Origin: Platycnemis pennipes
Lineage: Eukaryota > Arthropoda > Insecta > Odonata > Platycnemididae
Direction: 5' to 3'
Assembly (NCBI GenBank): GCA_933228895.1
Contig: OW121852.1
Location: forward strand, 106,041,544 to 106,105,543
DNA: 64,000 nt
Shown: positions 32,831 to 44,210 of the stretch, in pieces
Position numbering within the stretch: position 1 is the stretch's first letter
Layout: every line of letters starts with the position of its first letter
Translations under genes and position numbers: made by a program
Notes under the pieces: generated by a model
What the model was told of the DNA's origin: nothing
What the model saw: only the letters and a program-made list of their open reading frames with translations
Databases searched by the model: none

Positions 32831-33157
32831 TTGGTTGGTGTGGTGGCTAGAGTGCTGGCCTCCCATCCCGAGGGACCGGGTTCGATTCCCGGCAGTGGCG
32901 GATTTTTCTGTGGAAAACCGGTCCCCACTTGAGTGCCTAGTGAAGGACATTTCAAGTTCAGTACTCCGTCCGTCGGATGGGACGTTAAACCATGGTCCCC
33001 TTGGCGCCTTTCGTTAGGAGTAGGCTAATGCCGACGCAGGGTTTCTCTCCTCCCTTCCTCCGTGTCCTGAAAACTCCTACCATTACCATCCTATCCTTAA
33101 AATGGCGCAAATATTGGTCGCTGTCGGTCGCCTCCCCTGAATGACCAACCAGCCAAC
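32831..33157 (+). mobile_element. tRNA-derived SINE, family A, copy 1
   Basis: The tRNA-like head reads GTGTGGTGGCTAGAGTGCTG (A box region) and GGGTTCGATTCCCGG (B box). The body has TACTCCGTCCGTCGGATGGG, ACGTTAAACC and TAGGCTAATGCCGACG. The tail is ACCAACCAGCCAAC, a degraded AACC repeat. Copies at 40.3 kb (+) and 47.1 kb (-) share head, body and order. No coding capacity. Pol III transcription from the internal boxes is expected for the class. Confidence 0.85.
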
Positions 33158-33301
33158 TGATCCCATAGATATTTTGCGACTTTGCCACGAATTAATTACT
33201 CATTTTCCCACGTCATATGCTTATATTTGAACTTAAGAACAAAGGTAAACAAAATTTCAATGTTTAAAAAAGAGAGTGAGTGAATCGAACAAGAAATGAG
33301 G

Positions 33302-33379
33302 TGAAAGGAATAAACTTGGTTATATTCCACAAATATTTATCAACCGACCGGTTTCGACCTTCTCAGGTCTTCCTCAGGT
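33302..33379 (-). mobile_element. 78 bp insertion carrying a hammerhead-ribozyme-like core
   Basis: The insertion is flanked by identical 12 bp CAAGAAATGAGG (33290-33301 and 33380-33391), a clear target-site duplication. Read on the minus strand it contains, in hammerhead order: CTGAGGA (33377-33371), stem II GACC/GGTC (33369-33366 with 33359-33356), GAAA (33355-33352), a two-pair stem III CC/GG around GGTC, and TT where the cleavage site would lie (33343-33342). Hammerheads with very short stem III are known from Penelope-like retroelements and retrozymes of animals. Stem I pairs poorly here, so activity is doubtful. I infer a severely truncated retroelement end. Confidence 0.6.
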
Positions 33380-33569
33380 CAAGAAATGAGGACTTATAGA
33401 TAGGGGAAGTGATAGAGGGGAAAATTTTAAACAAGTGGGGAAGAGAGATGAGAAGAACAGAACAGTTTGGGTGGAGCTATAAGAGGTAGACAGCTTGTAG
33501 CTAAAGAAGAAACCTAATACGTGAAATATGGGCTTTATCTACTACTCTATCTAATAATAATTAGGTGTA

Positions 33570-33975
33570 TGATCATCGGTCAACAATCCTAAGAGTTTGA
33601 CGAAGCTCTCCGCAGGATTCACTACTTGCTCCATATATTTCATGCCAAGCCTTCCTTCTCCATTCTTCCCGTTTACTTGCCCCTCCATCATCGAGTCACT
33701 TTGTCCCAAGATGTGGCCGATTAAGTCATCCCGTCTTCTTTCCAAAGTTTTCCGCTGACTTCTCTTTCTCGAACTCTTCTCATGACTTCTTCGTTTGTCA
33801 CTCGGTCGATACATTTTACCTTCATTATTCTACAGAATCATCACCTTTCAAAAACTTCTCTGCTACTTTTACCGTACATGATTCACTGCCATTAAGAAGA
33901 ATGAACCAAATGTGTGTTCTAATGTAATGTTTCCTTACTTCCACACTTTTATTTCCACAGAAATTTTTCATGACC
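33570..33975 (-). mobile_element. RTE-like LINE, 5'-truncated 3'-end copy (degenerate)
   Basis: The minus strand repeats the LINE C-terminal blocks RRRDDLIGHIL, NGKNGEG and KYMEQVV with internal deletions. It ends at ATTGTTGACCGATGATC near 33570. The frame is shifted and contains stops. Its upstream end fades near 33975. Confidence 0.75.
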
Positions 33976-34957
33976 AACTAAGACTATCCGAAAAAGCAGG
34001 ACCCTAATAAATGAAAAATAATTATTCGGCCATAAATTTGGACACGGAAAGCATTGGCAAGAGGAGAAGGAGGACATGAAAATAACACTTTCTGTTCTAT
34101 AGGGATTTTCACCTGGCATTTAATAATTATCAATGGCGTGGTTACACTTACTCATTTAAGATTTTCCAGTATTAAATCAAAACAATAAGGATTTTTACCT
34201 CCGCTTCCCATCTACGTTAACATAATTTGGACAGATCAAAGGATAGAAAAAAATGCTTCGCGGAACAATCAATTACTCTCCTTCCGTTCTCACTTCCATT
34301 TGTCTTTGGCGCAAAGTCCTCACACATTTAAATTCCACCATTTTTCCATACCCGATTCCGCGAATTTTTGACGCGCGAAAAATAAAAACTTCAAAGGAAC
34401 TTTACACGAGAAAGGACTTATCCTCTTTTGAAAAAAAAATAAAACAGACGGTTAGGACTTAGGGTTGAATCTTTCGTCCACGTTGCTTTGGCAGCGAATA
34501 ACCTTGAACATTAACGGAATTCACGGAATTTCTGACGGCTGAGCATCTATTCTCTTCGATTCGCACGTGGACTCTAATCTGCTTGGCGGAGGATTTACCA
34601 ACGAGCGGTCCATCGCCAAACGACCAGCCCTGTCATCTGCGACTCCCATGACGATGGAATTAAGCCGTGACGATTGCCTGCACTCTGACTCGATGATAAT
34701 GAAAGATTCATTCGTCGCGATGGAACCCTCAGGCTGTCATTTTCATCCCTTTTCAACCCCACTTTAACTCTATATGTTACATTTTTTATTGTACGCAGAT
34801 TACACAGGAAGAATTAAATGATGCAATGCATAAAAATATCAATAAAAGAGCTGATTAAACTATTCTTATTTTATGCTTACAGCAAGCCTTAGACAACCTA
34901 TGTATTTGTAGTATAAGTTAGGGCTTTAGATGCTCCAACTGCTAAACTCATAGCATC
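33976..34957. other. AT-rich sequence with no recognised feature
   Basis: Frames at 34253-34462 and 34567-34767 look like chance. No repeat family member was recognised. Confidence 0.45.
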
Positions 34958-34965
34958 GTCTAACC

Positions 34966-35251
34966 CAGGGGCGTCGGAAATATTTTCGCTGGGACGGTCC
35001 AACCTTGAAAAGGGCCCGGCTCCTATGAAAAGGGCCCGGATTTTTTTCGGATAGGAGGGGGTGGAGACTAGAATTCCGCTAAAAGTGCAAGTTAAGGTTG
35101 TAGAATAAGCGTCAGAAGGGAATAGGCAAGCTGGAAACAAGTGAAATTTACTTTATGTTAATTAAGACTCATTTCTTAAGGGCCCGGGGAAAATTCTGGG
35201 GGGGGGGGGGGGGGGGGGGGAGCGAATGCCCCCCCCCTTCCGACGCTGCTG
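34966..35251. mobile_element. 286 bp hAT-type MITE with 8 bp target duplication
   Basis: Perfect 8 bp flanks GTCTAACC (34958-34965 and 35252-35259) enclose inverted termini. The left end is CAGGGGCGTCGGAA and the right end read inward is CAGCAGCGTCGGAA. An 8 bp duplication with a CAG-type end is typical of hAT elements. The interior repeats GAAAAGGGCCCGG twice near 35010-35040 and GGGCCCGGGG near 35180. It ends in a 23 G run (35198-35220) followed nine bases later by 9 C, which can fold back on each other. No coding capacity. Confidence 0.85.
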
Positions 35252-35287
35252 GTCTAACCTAATCCTTAGGAATGAGCAACATCAATT

Positions 35288-35352
35288 CCCTGAGTGGGAT
35301 TCGAACCCATGACCTTTGTCTTACAAGGCGATACCAGTCCGGCTACCTGGCT
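35288..35352 (-). mobile_element. tRNA-like SINE fragment
   Basis: The minus strand reads like a tRNA: AGGTAGCCGGACTGGTATCG, CCTTGTAAGACAAAGG where an anticodon arm would lie, then GGGTTCGAATCCCACTCAGG. Acceptor pairing is poor, so a pseudo-tRNA or SINE head is more likely than a working tRNA gene. Confidence 0.5.
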
Positions 35353-38300
35353 TCAACTCTATACCTTTTTCTTCACAGAAATTCAAATGCTTTCCTTCGG
35401 TGATATATTTTTCTTTTCCTCCATTGAATAGGTACTCTTTTCGCTGTTCCTACACCATGCATTAATAAGTTCTTTCATGAAGAAGTAAATGGAGTTAAAT
35501 GAACTAAAAGACTACCAAGCCGTACCAAATACAAAAGAAGATGTTGAAAATGGTAAAGGTAAGCGAAATATAAAAATTTTGAGACGAGCGATTAGTAAAT
35601 TCATTTAAAAAGGAAGCCTAAGAGACGAAAATATGAGCAAAGACAGATGTTCCTCTAATAAGATATCTCAAAAAGAGAAGAGTTATTACGATAATCGACA
35701 ATAGTTATGAAAGGGAGGCCAGGAACAGATACCTTCTGATATTGAAGGATAATATTCAATGAATACCTATTATTCAAGCGGAGAAAATAGTGGCTACAGA
35801 AACGGACGGGAATCCTTCAACTTTGGATAAAGGATGAATGATGGAGCAATGTCTTGACAGGCCATTATCTATAAAATAAAAGCCGCTGAAGTTGAATAGG
35901 TATTGAGAGAGGCGATATGGAAGCAAATATAAAGAATCTATGCGATATATGCAAAGAAATAAGTTTTTCTGACTCATACTACGAAAGGACAGGCTTTTTG
36001 TCAGATTCACTGAAAAAATTAACTGTGTGAGATAGAAACGAGCTGAAAAATCACTGCAGATAATTGCTGACTTGCGGAGGAAAGGGAATAATCAGGAAAA
36101 CGAAGGATAGAATTTCAAAACCAAGGATTTGCTCCGTTGTCGATAAATCATGAAAAAAGGTAAGAAACCCAGTCTCTAACTAGTCATATTCTCCAGCCAA
36201 AAAAACACACCCCAATACCAAGGCAACAATCACTTGCCAGATATCCTTTAAATTAATGACTTTTCCAAGAAATGTGAGCAGGAATCTGCTTGGAAGAGTC
36301 ACTCCCACATCAAAATCCAACATTTCACTCTGCAAATAAGGCTCTGCATATAGCTTCATGATTAAAACGTAGTTCAGAACAGAAAATAAGCGGATAAAAA
36401 AATATGATCCGGTTGAACGTATATTAATGGTTGCGCTAAGATAAAACGAATTTATATATTTCTAAAAAAATTTTTTAACAAATGGGAGTGTATCTTCTCG
36501 TACACTCAGTTTAAGCATAAAATAAATGATACCCTGAAAAACGACGAAATCGAACGCCGCAATCAAGTCCCATTTCTCGTTTACGAAATGCATTAATTCC
36601 AAATAAAGCGTCTTAAAAAAGGTAACTTAAGAAGTTGAATATAATCTAGGTAAAAATTACTGGTTATAATGCTTTAGTTAAGTATTTAATTGCTGGGTGA
36701 GAGCATACTGTTTTGCCTCTATGAACTTTCAGCATTTTAAAAATTGACATTCAACTTTTATACCACATGCCAGGTGGAAAGGGCTACTATGCCGTACAGG
36801 TGATTGGAGACAAATGCTAAAATTCTCGTTCATATGGCAACAGATAACTTTGGGTAACAGGGCACATTTATAATGATTTTCTATATTTTTTAATTTTTTT
36901 CCCAATAATAAACTACGTCAATGTGATCCTTCGGATACAAATCGGCATAAACTACATTATTTGAAAATGTCGATTTAACTCAAACATGTTTATGAAAATA
37001 ACGAAGAGCGTTGTATTATTCAATAAGCCTGAATATTCTTAATCAGTCGATATCTACAAAACATTTAAGAGGAATAATCTATGAGGCAATACGGAAGAGT
37101 TAGGACTACAGATAAACTTCCCTTGGTAAAAAACCAACAGCGAAATTCATAATGTTTGGAAGAGGGCAGGAAGAATCAAATTTAAATGCTGGACCGTAAG
37201 AAGGACCGTCTGGCCCGTCTATATGCATAGACGGACCTTGGTGCGTAAGGGTGGCAGAATCGCACTCCGGCGGTAGAATAAACCATTGATAACCATACAA
37301 AATTAAGCCTTACACTCATCTTGCACATGATGTGAATCCACGTTTCCTATCCCATGTACAAGAAGAGCAATGGCGTTAAATGGCAGTCCCTAGTAATGTT
37401 TTCGGCTCACCATATGTATAGATCCAGGGACACTGATAGTCACACTTTGTCCCAATGGATTGCCAGGGAAGTGATTTTGGTGGCATCGAAAGCATTGCAT
37501 AAAGAGCTAATGGGGGTATTTGAGAGATGCTAATGGTTCACACAAGGATCCATCCACCTCCGTATACGTGCAGGCCAATAAAAGACTATTAAGCATTTGG
37601 AAAGAGGGATAACTGGAGAATGATAGCAACTTCGAAGTGGGAAGAATGCCAACATATCTCGATTCATGCGTGACATGCAAAATTATTTTTCAGAATCTAG
37701 TAGCATATCTATTAGTGCAATCACATATTATGTTGTTTGGTAATAACTCCCCCCTGTCATTTACCCTCCAGATCGCTAACAGGGTACACTGTCGATAAAA
37801 ATGAATGCAGGTAAATATTTTCTAGACCCTACTCGTTAAAAGTTCTTTCCAAAGCATTGGTAAATTTAAATTCAGGAGAACGATCGCTGAGATTCACCTA
37901 AATTCACATTAACAGAAGGTAAAATATTCTTCAGTTTGAACTAAAGCACCAACGACCTTTAGCCCTTTGTTCTTGATCCATTGAGCCTCTTAAAAATGTT
38001 TCTTCGTTACAAAAAGATTTGGCTTAATTGAATACTTCTTTACTGATGGCAAGGAGTTTCAAACTGGTTCAATTAGATGTGAAACGAGCAATTAAACTTT
38101 CACGGTTATTTCAGGGGAATACAGGGGAATGTGCCTATTATCTTATATTAATCTATTTCTTTCCTACCATGCAAAACTTTAGGATGGGACGCCCACGAGA
38201 CTTGATAATGAACATATTATGTTATGTTACTAAACTACTGCTTGTTGGAGTGCGTTTTTATGCTCCAGAGTGTAAAAATAAGCCCGGGTCAGTACCCGGG

Positions 38301-40039
38301 TGCAGTGTAAAGAATGAAAGATTCCACTAACCAAAGACTATGCTGAAGGTTTCTTTAGCTACACTATTTTTCCTTCAGTTCAGTATACATACGGTAGATC
38401 AGTAAATTTTGGATGGTTACGTTTCTAAAGCCCCCACGAATTGAAAAAATAGTATAAACTCTGGATATAATAAAGAAATCCCTTAAATGGCTATTTTTAT
38501 GGTGTAAACTCTAAATTCACCCCATAAGCCCTTCAATTTCATTTGAAACTCAGCCAAGTACACCATTCTTAAAACTAAATGCATAAATCAACCCGGGCAC
38601 GGTGTAGTAATGCATTATGTATACCGCAGTGCTGGAATGAATAGTAAATATATTACCCCAATAAGTCCTGTAATTCATGCATATTTTTCTGTAACGTGCA
38701 TCCACTACATTATTGAATTACGTTGTTTTAAATAGTTCAGTGTTAAAAAGGACGAAAAAAATTAATATTACGATGAGAAAAAGTACACCGCTTTACATGC
38801 AAACAATTATTAGATTCAGAGGAATCCGCTAATGGCAGGTCGCAAAATTAAAAAAAAAAAAAAAAAAAACTTGGCGCTGGTTGACTGTGAGTCCTATCTG
38901 CATCCCTCATAATGTACTCTTTCTCTATCCTCTGATACTCTACACGACAGCCTTCAATAAATCATAAACTTCATTGCTTGCACCCAGAACATCAGAATTT
39001 GTGCTTCTTTTTGCCCAATCACTCATTTCTATCCTTCTTAATACCACACCTTCAACGCCTCCAAACCCTTCCTCGTATCTTCCTCCTTCCACAAGGTCCA
39101 CTTTTTGCTATCTAAGGGCGGCTGTCCACTAATCAAACTTCTTACGAACCTACTCTTAACATTTTTACGAAATATTCCTGGAACGAGTCCACCCTTCTAT
39201 TAGTAAAAGCCTCTTTCACCGATGAAAGTTCCCAGGGTGTATCATTTGCACTTCGCCCAACTTCGCAGCAGTTCCGTGTTTACCCGAAAATAAGACCGGA
39301 TCTTGTATTGATTTTTGCTCCAAAAGACGCATCAGGGGGTACTTTTAGAGGATGTTTCATTATTACTGATAATAGATAGGTTCTACCGAAGAAAACTGTT
39401 TACTGTGAAAATGCCCATAAGTTTTGAAGTGCTAGTTAGCAAGACTTTTCCTCTCGTGAAAATGAGACCACCTTGTTATTCATCTATGAATAACAATATT
39501 TATTTATAACATAATAGCAGAGACGATCACTGAAATACAATGGAAGGGAGATAAGTTATAAATACACAAGTAATAAGTAATTTTCCGACAGAGAGAGGAA
39601 GCCAAACTTGTGCCCTGGGGCTAAATATTGTTAAAATAGTTTATCGGAATTTTAACGTTATTTTACGCCCATGCAACGCAAATTAATATACTACTGTATG
39701 TGCTGTAACCCATTACTCTGACATGCGCCATTACAAAATGGCTTTACGAGCATTTCAGGCTGCAATGAACCAAGAAGTTTGGAAGGTAAACGAGGGGGCA
39801 TAGGCACGTTAGCCTACGGGTGATGAAGCCAGAATAGGGCAAAACGGGAGGGATCCCGCTTGCTTCCTCGGCACAAATATTGCGTATTATTTTGCCTATT
39901 TCAGCGATTGCACACACTTAATGCCTGTTGCATCAATGCCTGAAATACATCACAGCAGCGTTAGTATATTTACCAACGTCAATTTAGGGAAATAATACAT
40001 CTATCACTTGCGAAGTGTTCTTCAATGCATAGATGGATG
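35353..40039. other. AT-rich sequence; 21 A run near 38850; no gene seen
   Basis: Nothing in these 4.7 kb was assignable. An A run lies at about 38849-38869 without a recognisable LINE or SINE in front of it. Small palindromes occur (CCGTCTATATGCATAGACGG near 37215; CCCGGGTCAGTACCCGGG near 38283). Frames up to 100 codons (38028-38330) have no recognisable content. Confidence 0.5.
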
Positions 40040-40933
40040 AGGTCCTTTACCATATATTTTTATTGCCGAACATGAGGGTTTTTAAAATAAAAATACCCGC
40101 GTTTCTACGTTCTTTGATCCGTCAATCAGTTCTCGAGCTATCAGTGATCAAAAACTAATGTTTTTAACCCTTTCGGAAAAGTGGGCGCGCAAAGGACTTG
40201 TAGGTCATCCATTTCACAACTGAGACAGCGAAACTTACGAAACACATCTGTATGTTCCCCATTGTGATTGGGTGGAGTACATACAGATGGGGATCGGGTT
40301 GGTGTGGTGGCTAGAGTACTGGCCTCCCAACCCGAGAGCCCGGGTTCGATTCCCAGCAGTGGCGGATTTTTCAGTGGAAAACCGGTCCCGGTCACTTGAG
40401 TGCCTAGTGGAGGGCATTTCAAGTTCAGTACTCCGTCCGTCGGACGGGACGTTAAGCCGTGGTCCCCTTGGCGCCTTTCGTTAAGAGTAGGCTAATGCCG
40501 ACGCCGGGTTTCTCTCCACCCTTCCTCCGTTACCTTAAAACTCCTACCATTACCCAATTAGCCACCTATCCTAATTGGCGCAAATGACCTCAGCTGTCGG
40601 TCGCCTCCCCTAAATAACCAACCAACCAACATACAGATGACTCTGGAAGCGGTTGCGACAGGATCTGTGCAGACCTTCCGCCCCCACCTCCACTCCCTTT
40701 CCGTTCTTTCGAAACAGTCAAGGACGGGAAAAACAGTAAAAGACGGGTAGTGGATGACGTAGTAATCCTTAACGCAGCTCGTTCGGTGGGCCTCACCTTG
40801 TGCTTATTTTCATTGCTTATTAACGAGTAAATGACTCTGGTTAGAAGACTGATTTTTTCGATATAATTCATTTTCTGTTTCCATCTAACGATTTCGTGTA
40901 CAAAAGAGAGATTTTAGTTCCGAGTAAACGCCC
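40040..40933 (+). mobile_element. ~530 bp MITE-like repeat, copy 3, split by a SINE
   Basis: The outer parts (40040-40289 and 40629-40933) match the 24.0 kb copy: GTCCTTTACCATA start, TTAACCCTTTCGG, CAGTCAAGGACGGGA and GTTCCGAGTAAACGCCC end. The middle is interrupted by a family A SINE. The region after TTAACCCTTTCGG is more diverged than in the other two copies. The nested order shows the MITE-like repeat was here before the SINE. Confidence 0.75.
40290..40628 (+). mobile_element. tRNA-derived SINE, family A, copy 2 (nested)
   Basis: This copy is complete with a perfect 11 bp target duplication ACATACAGATG (40279-40289 and 40629-40639). The head is GTTGGTGTGGTGGCTAGAGT and GGGTTCGATTCCCAG. 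The body has TACTCCGTCCGTCGGACGGG and TAGGCTAATGCCGACG, and the tail is AACC repeated three times. Its integrity and exact flanks make it one of the younger insertions in the window. Confidence 0.92.
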
Positions 40934-41097
40934 GGTTCGCAACGAGAAATCAACCATTTGGCGAAGCAGACAATATCTTGATAGAAGGTAAAAAAATCAG
41001 GTAGCGCACAGAAAGACAAAACAAAAACTCCCATTAAGATTTTATGTTGACGTTATGCACAGCTAGCGTGTTGATTATTGAAAGAGAAAATTCAGTT

Positions 41098-41165
41098 TCC
41101 CAGATCAGGAATAGAACCAAGGAACTGTGACTTGCTGGGCCAATGCAAGGACTCCCGCGTTACCA
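41098..41165 (-). mobile_element. tRNA-like SINE fragment
   Basis: The minus strand contains GGTTCTATTCCTGATCTGGG (B-box-like) preceded by CTTGCATTGGCCCAGCAAGT. Boxes are degenerate, so this is probably an old tRNA-derived fragment. Confidence 0.4.
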
Positions 41166-41200
41166 ATGATTTAAGTCCCAAAGGCAATTTTTAGGCGATC

Positions 41201-41775
41201 TCATCATCATCATTGGTCAACAATCCTAAGATTGGTTCGACGCAGTCCTCCATTTGATTCTTCTATTGGCCAGCCTCTTCATATTAACGTAATTCATCTC
41301 TTTCACATTCTTCACAGCTTATTCCATGTATCTCATACGAGGCCTCCCTTTTCCATTCTTCCCGCTTACTTATCCCTCAATGATTGTCTTCATCAGACCA
41401 TCGTGTGTTAAGATATGGCCGATCAAATGGCCCCGTCTTCTTTTTAGAGTTTTCAGCAGACTTCTCTTCTCAACCACTTTTCTTAGCACTCCTTCGTTTG
41501 AAACTCGGTTGATCCATTTAAACTTCATCATTCTTCGGTAGCGCCACATTTCAAATGCTTCCATCCTCGACTTCTCTGCAGCTATCGTCATAGCTTTCCT
41601 GCCATTAGTAGCATACTCCAGGTGTATGTTCTGATGAAATGTTTCCTCACTTCGTTACTGCCATGCTTTTATTTTCACCTATAAGCAGAAACTTCTTTTG
41701 GTTAAATGCCCTTTTGCCTAAGCTATTCTACTACCAATTTCACTTTTGCTTCGCTCATTGCAGGTTGCTCGGCTA
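41201..41775 (-). mobile_element. RTE-like LINE, 5'-truncated 3'-end copy
   Basis: The minus-strand frame 41591-41370 encodes EAFEMWRYRRMMKFKWI and RRGHLIGHILTHDGLMKT, matching the C-terminal blocks of the 21.3 kb LINE. The 3' end is GTTGACCAATGATGATGATG at 41201-41220, an expanded TGA tail. The upstream part carries frameshifts and ends near 41775. Confidence 0.85.
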
Positions 41776-41987
41776 GGATGATCTATGGCAGTTACTTTTT
41801 TCATGCTGTTCATAACGGCAGCATAAAATCTTGTCTCCCTTTGCGATAATTTACAAGATATATGGAGCGTGGATTCCTTTAAGACACAATTAAGCCTTCC
41901 TTGTGCCATACTTGATGGAACGTAACTGAAGGAGAATCAGACATAACTGCAATAGATCTTCCAAAAAAATTCTTTTGGAACTATAAT

Positions 41988-42062
41988 CCTGGATAGTGTA
42001 GTGGTCTAAGCATTGACTCGGTAATCCAAAGGTCCAAGATTCGATTCCAGATCATTGAAACC
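41988..42062 (+). mobile_element. tRNA-like SINE fragment
   Basis: GGATAGTGTAGTGGTCTAAG (A-box-like) and AAGATTCGATTCCAGATC (B-box-like) stand about 35 bp apart, as in a tRNA, and are followed by CATTGAAACCTTTTTTTCC. It is probably a SINE head; a diverged tRNA gene is less likely. Confidence 0.5.
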
Positions 42063-42399
42063 TTTTTTTCCTCGAGCGATTTTCAACACGAACTGAGATG
42101 TCAAATTTTTGAGTTGTTCATCCGTCCGTCTCCTAGGCCTCTTATAGACTGCCCTCGAGGGCGTCTGTGGATCAGGGCGGGGTGGGCGATGGGGAGGGGG
42201 AAGGCCTGGGAGTGCTATGCATTAGTGTGTTCTTGTGACTCTGTTATCTTATCATCCTCCAAAGGAGTACGTGTGGGGAGAAAGGATAAAGATGAAATGA
42301 AGAGAGTAGGTAAAGTAGTGGGGAAGAGAAGGAAGTGGTTCGATATAGGTGCTTAATGAGTGATGTTGACGTAGGGAGGGGAGAGAGATTTTAGGAGAG

Positions 42400-42893
42400 A
42401 ATTATTTTTATAAAAGGTGTTACGATAGGTTGAGTAGCGTTTCAGAATTAATAAAAGAATTTAGGGTGGGAATCATTATCAGAGCGTAGGATAAAGTACA
42501 GATTAAATCTATTAGAGACATTTCAATCGGATAGATTTACTGAAGATATTAGGCACATATTAAAACAACAGCGTATTATGATTCAACCAGATGAATAAGA
42601 TTAGAGAGATAGATTGTCCTACTGATAGATTCAAAATGGCATTTTTCCCCCGTACCTTAAGAGAAGAGAATAGGCAGCATAGCAAAGGGATAGGTAGGTG
42701 AAATATTTTAGAGTAGTCTGTAGTGCATGATGTATGTATTAACCCCTTAAATAATATAGATACTAACAATCTAGTTGAATGAGACCATATAGTTGCTTGT
42801 TTGCATGTTAGTAGTGCATGCTTGGTGGTATTCACCCCCTGCCACACACCCTCGTGGTGGCTTGCAGGGTATCATGTAGATGTAGATGCAGTT
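42400..42893 (+). mobile_element. CR1/L2-like LINE 3' end, decayed
   Basis: The sequence parallels the better copy at 57.7-58.5 kb: GGGAATCATTATCAGAGCGTAG, cut here by changes, GATAGATTGTCC, and ATTCAAAATGGCATTTTTCC. It then has the shared 3' segment CACCCCCTGCCACACACCCT and a GTAGAT tail. Stops and indels destroy the frame. Confidence 0.7.
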
Positions 42894-43041
42894 TCACGGT
42901 GCGGACCTTTTAACGAGAAAAGGAGGAAGATTACAGGTAATAAAAAAGTGGAATGAAGAGAAGGGGAAACATGCAGTGCGTAATCTTCAATCCAGATGGG
43001 TAAAGATACTATAAATTATTTTTAGCATTGACATCAGTATT

Positions 43042-43600
43042 CAACGATGGACGAAGTAAGAAATAAATAGCCAGCGGAATAGCCCAGGCAAAGATGGCAT
43101 TCTATCAGGGAAGAGGGAATCTACTTACAGCAGGAAATACAAGCGTAGAAGTAAAGCAAGAATTCATCAGAACGTACATCTGGAGGGTGTTTCTTTACGG
43201 CAGTGAGGCATGGACGATGACAGCAACGGAGAAGAAAAGGGTGGAAGCATTCTAAATGTAGTGCTACAGAAAAATTATGAAGATAAAATGGATAGACCGA
43301 GTGTCAAACGAAGAAGTATTAATAAGAGTTGGAGAAATGAGAAGCTTGCTAAAAACTCTAAGAAGAAGACGGGATAACTTAATCGGCCATATCTTAAGAC
43401 ACAATAGCCCGATGAAGAAAATCGTTGAAGAACAAGTGGATGGAAAGAATGGCAAAGGAAGGCCTCGTGCGAGATATATGGATCAAGTGAAAGGATGTGA
43501 AAGAGAAAAAATACGTAATTATGAAGAGATTAGCCGATAGAAGAACTCAGTGGAGAGCTGCGTCAAACCAATCTGAGGATTGATGACTTATGATTATGAT
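43042..43600 (+). mobile_element. RTE-like LINE, 5'-truncated 3'-end copy
   Basis: This matches the 21.3 kb LINE from the AACGATGGACGAAG segment to its end. A frame at 43277-43540 encodes KIKWIDRVSNEEVLIRVGE and RRRDNLIGHILRH. Earlier, the frame is stopped at AAATAAATAG and GTAGTG positions. Flanks ATCAGTATT (43033-43041) and ATCGGTATT (43601-43609) are a probable 9 bp target duplication with one change. Confidence 0.85.
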
Positions 43601-43762
43601 ATCGGTATTAATATTTATTCATCCAATTATTTTACTATTTTAAAATAAACTCTGCCCATTTAGGTTAGGACTTATTGATGAGAATCCTGAAAATTTGCAC
43701 TTAAAATTTGGGAGATGCGAATTTTTGAAAAAGGTATAAAGTTGCTCCAACTACTGAGTCTT

Positions 43763-44210
43763 CTGCAGATTTGAGGCCTCCGGTAACTTCTTCAGCCTAA
43801 ATCTGATGCTATAGCACCATCGTACTTAACATGACCGTGAGTCTAATTCTAGGGCAAAAACGACTCTCATGCCCGAGCTGGAATACAAACCCGCGAAAAT
43901 TTAGCCCTCACGGCGAAGTAATACGGACTTCACTACTTTGGACCACGTCATCGTAAGTATTATCCATATAAGTGCAATTTTCAACCGGGTCCTGATTCAT
44001 CTCTCCTAATTTAAAGCCAGAAATTCGACCCAACTGGTTGGTAACAAGCCTTTAAAAATATAGAATTAAACACCTCGAGACAACACTATGCAAAATTGAG
44101 TGCTTTTGCATGCGTCCCAAAAAAAATTAAGGAAGATGGTACGCTAATCCTATCCGCATGACTGCAGATTTGAGGCCTCCGGTAACTTCTTCAGCCTAAA
44201 TCTGATGCTA
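43763..44210. repeat. Exact 49 bp direct repeat bracketing 350 bp
   Basis: The same 49 bases (starting CTGCAGATTTGAGGCCTCCG, ending AAATCTGATGCTA) occur at 43763-43811 and 44162-44210 with no mismatch. Flanking sequence on either side is unrelated. The unit has its own inverted ends, CAGATTTGAGGC and GCCTAAATCTG, and can form a hairpin. Between the copies lies a minus-strand tRNA-like stretch (43866-43952). Repeat length exceeds normal transposon target duplications. Confidence 0.85.
43866..43952 (-). mobile_element. tRNA-like SINE fragment
   Basis: The minus strand has GTGGTCCAAAGTAGTGAAGT (A-box-like) and CGGGTTTGTATTCCAGCTCG (B-box-like) about 40 bp apart. Only the head is recognisable. 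Confidence 0.45.
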
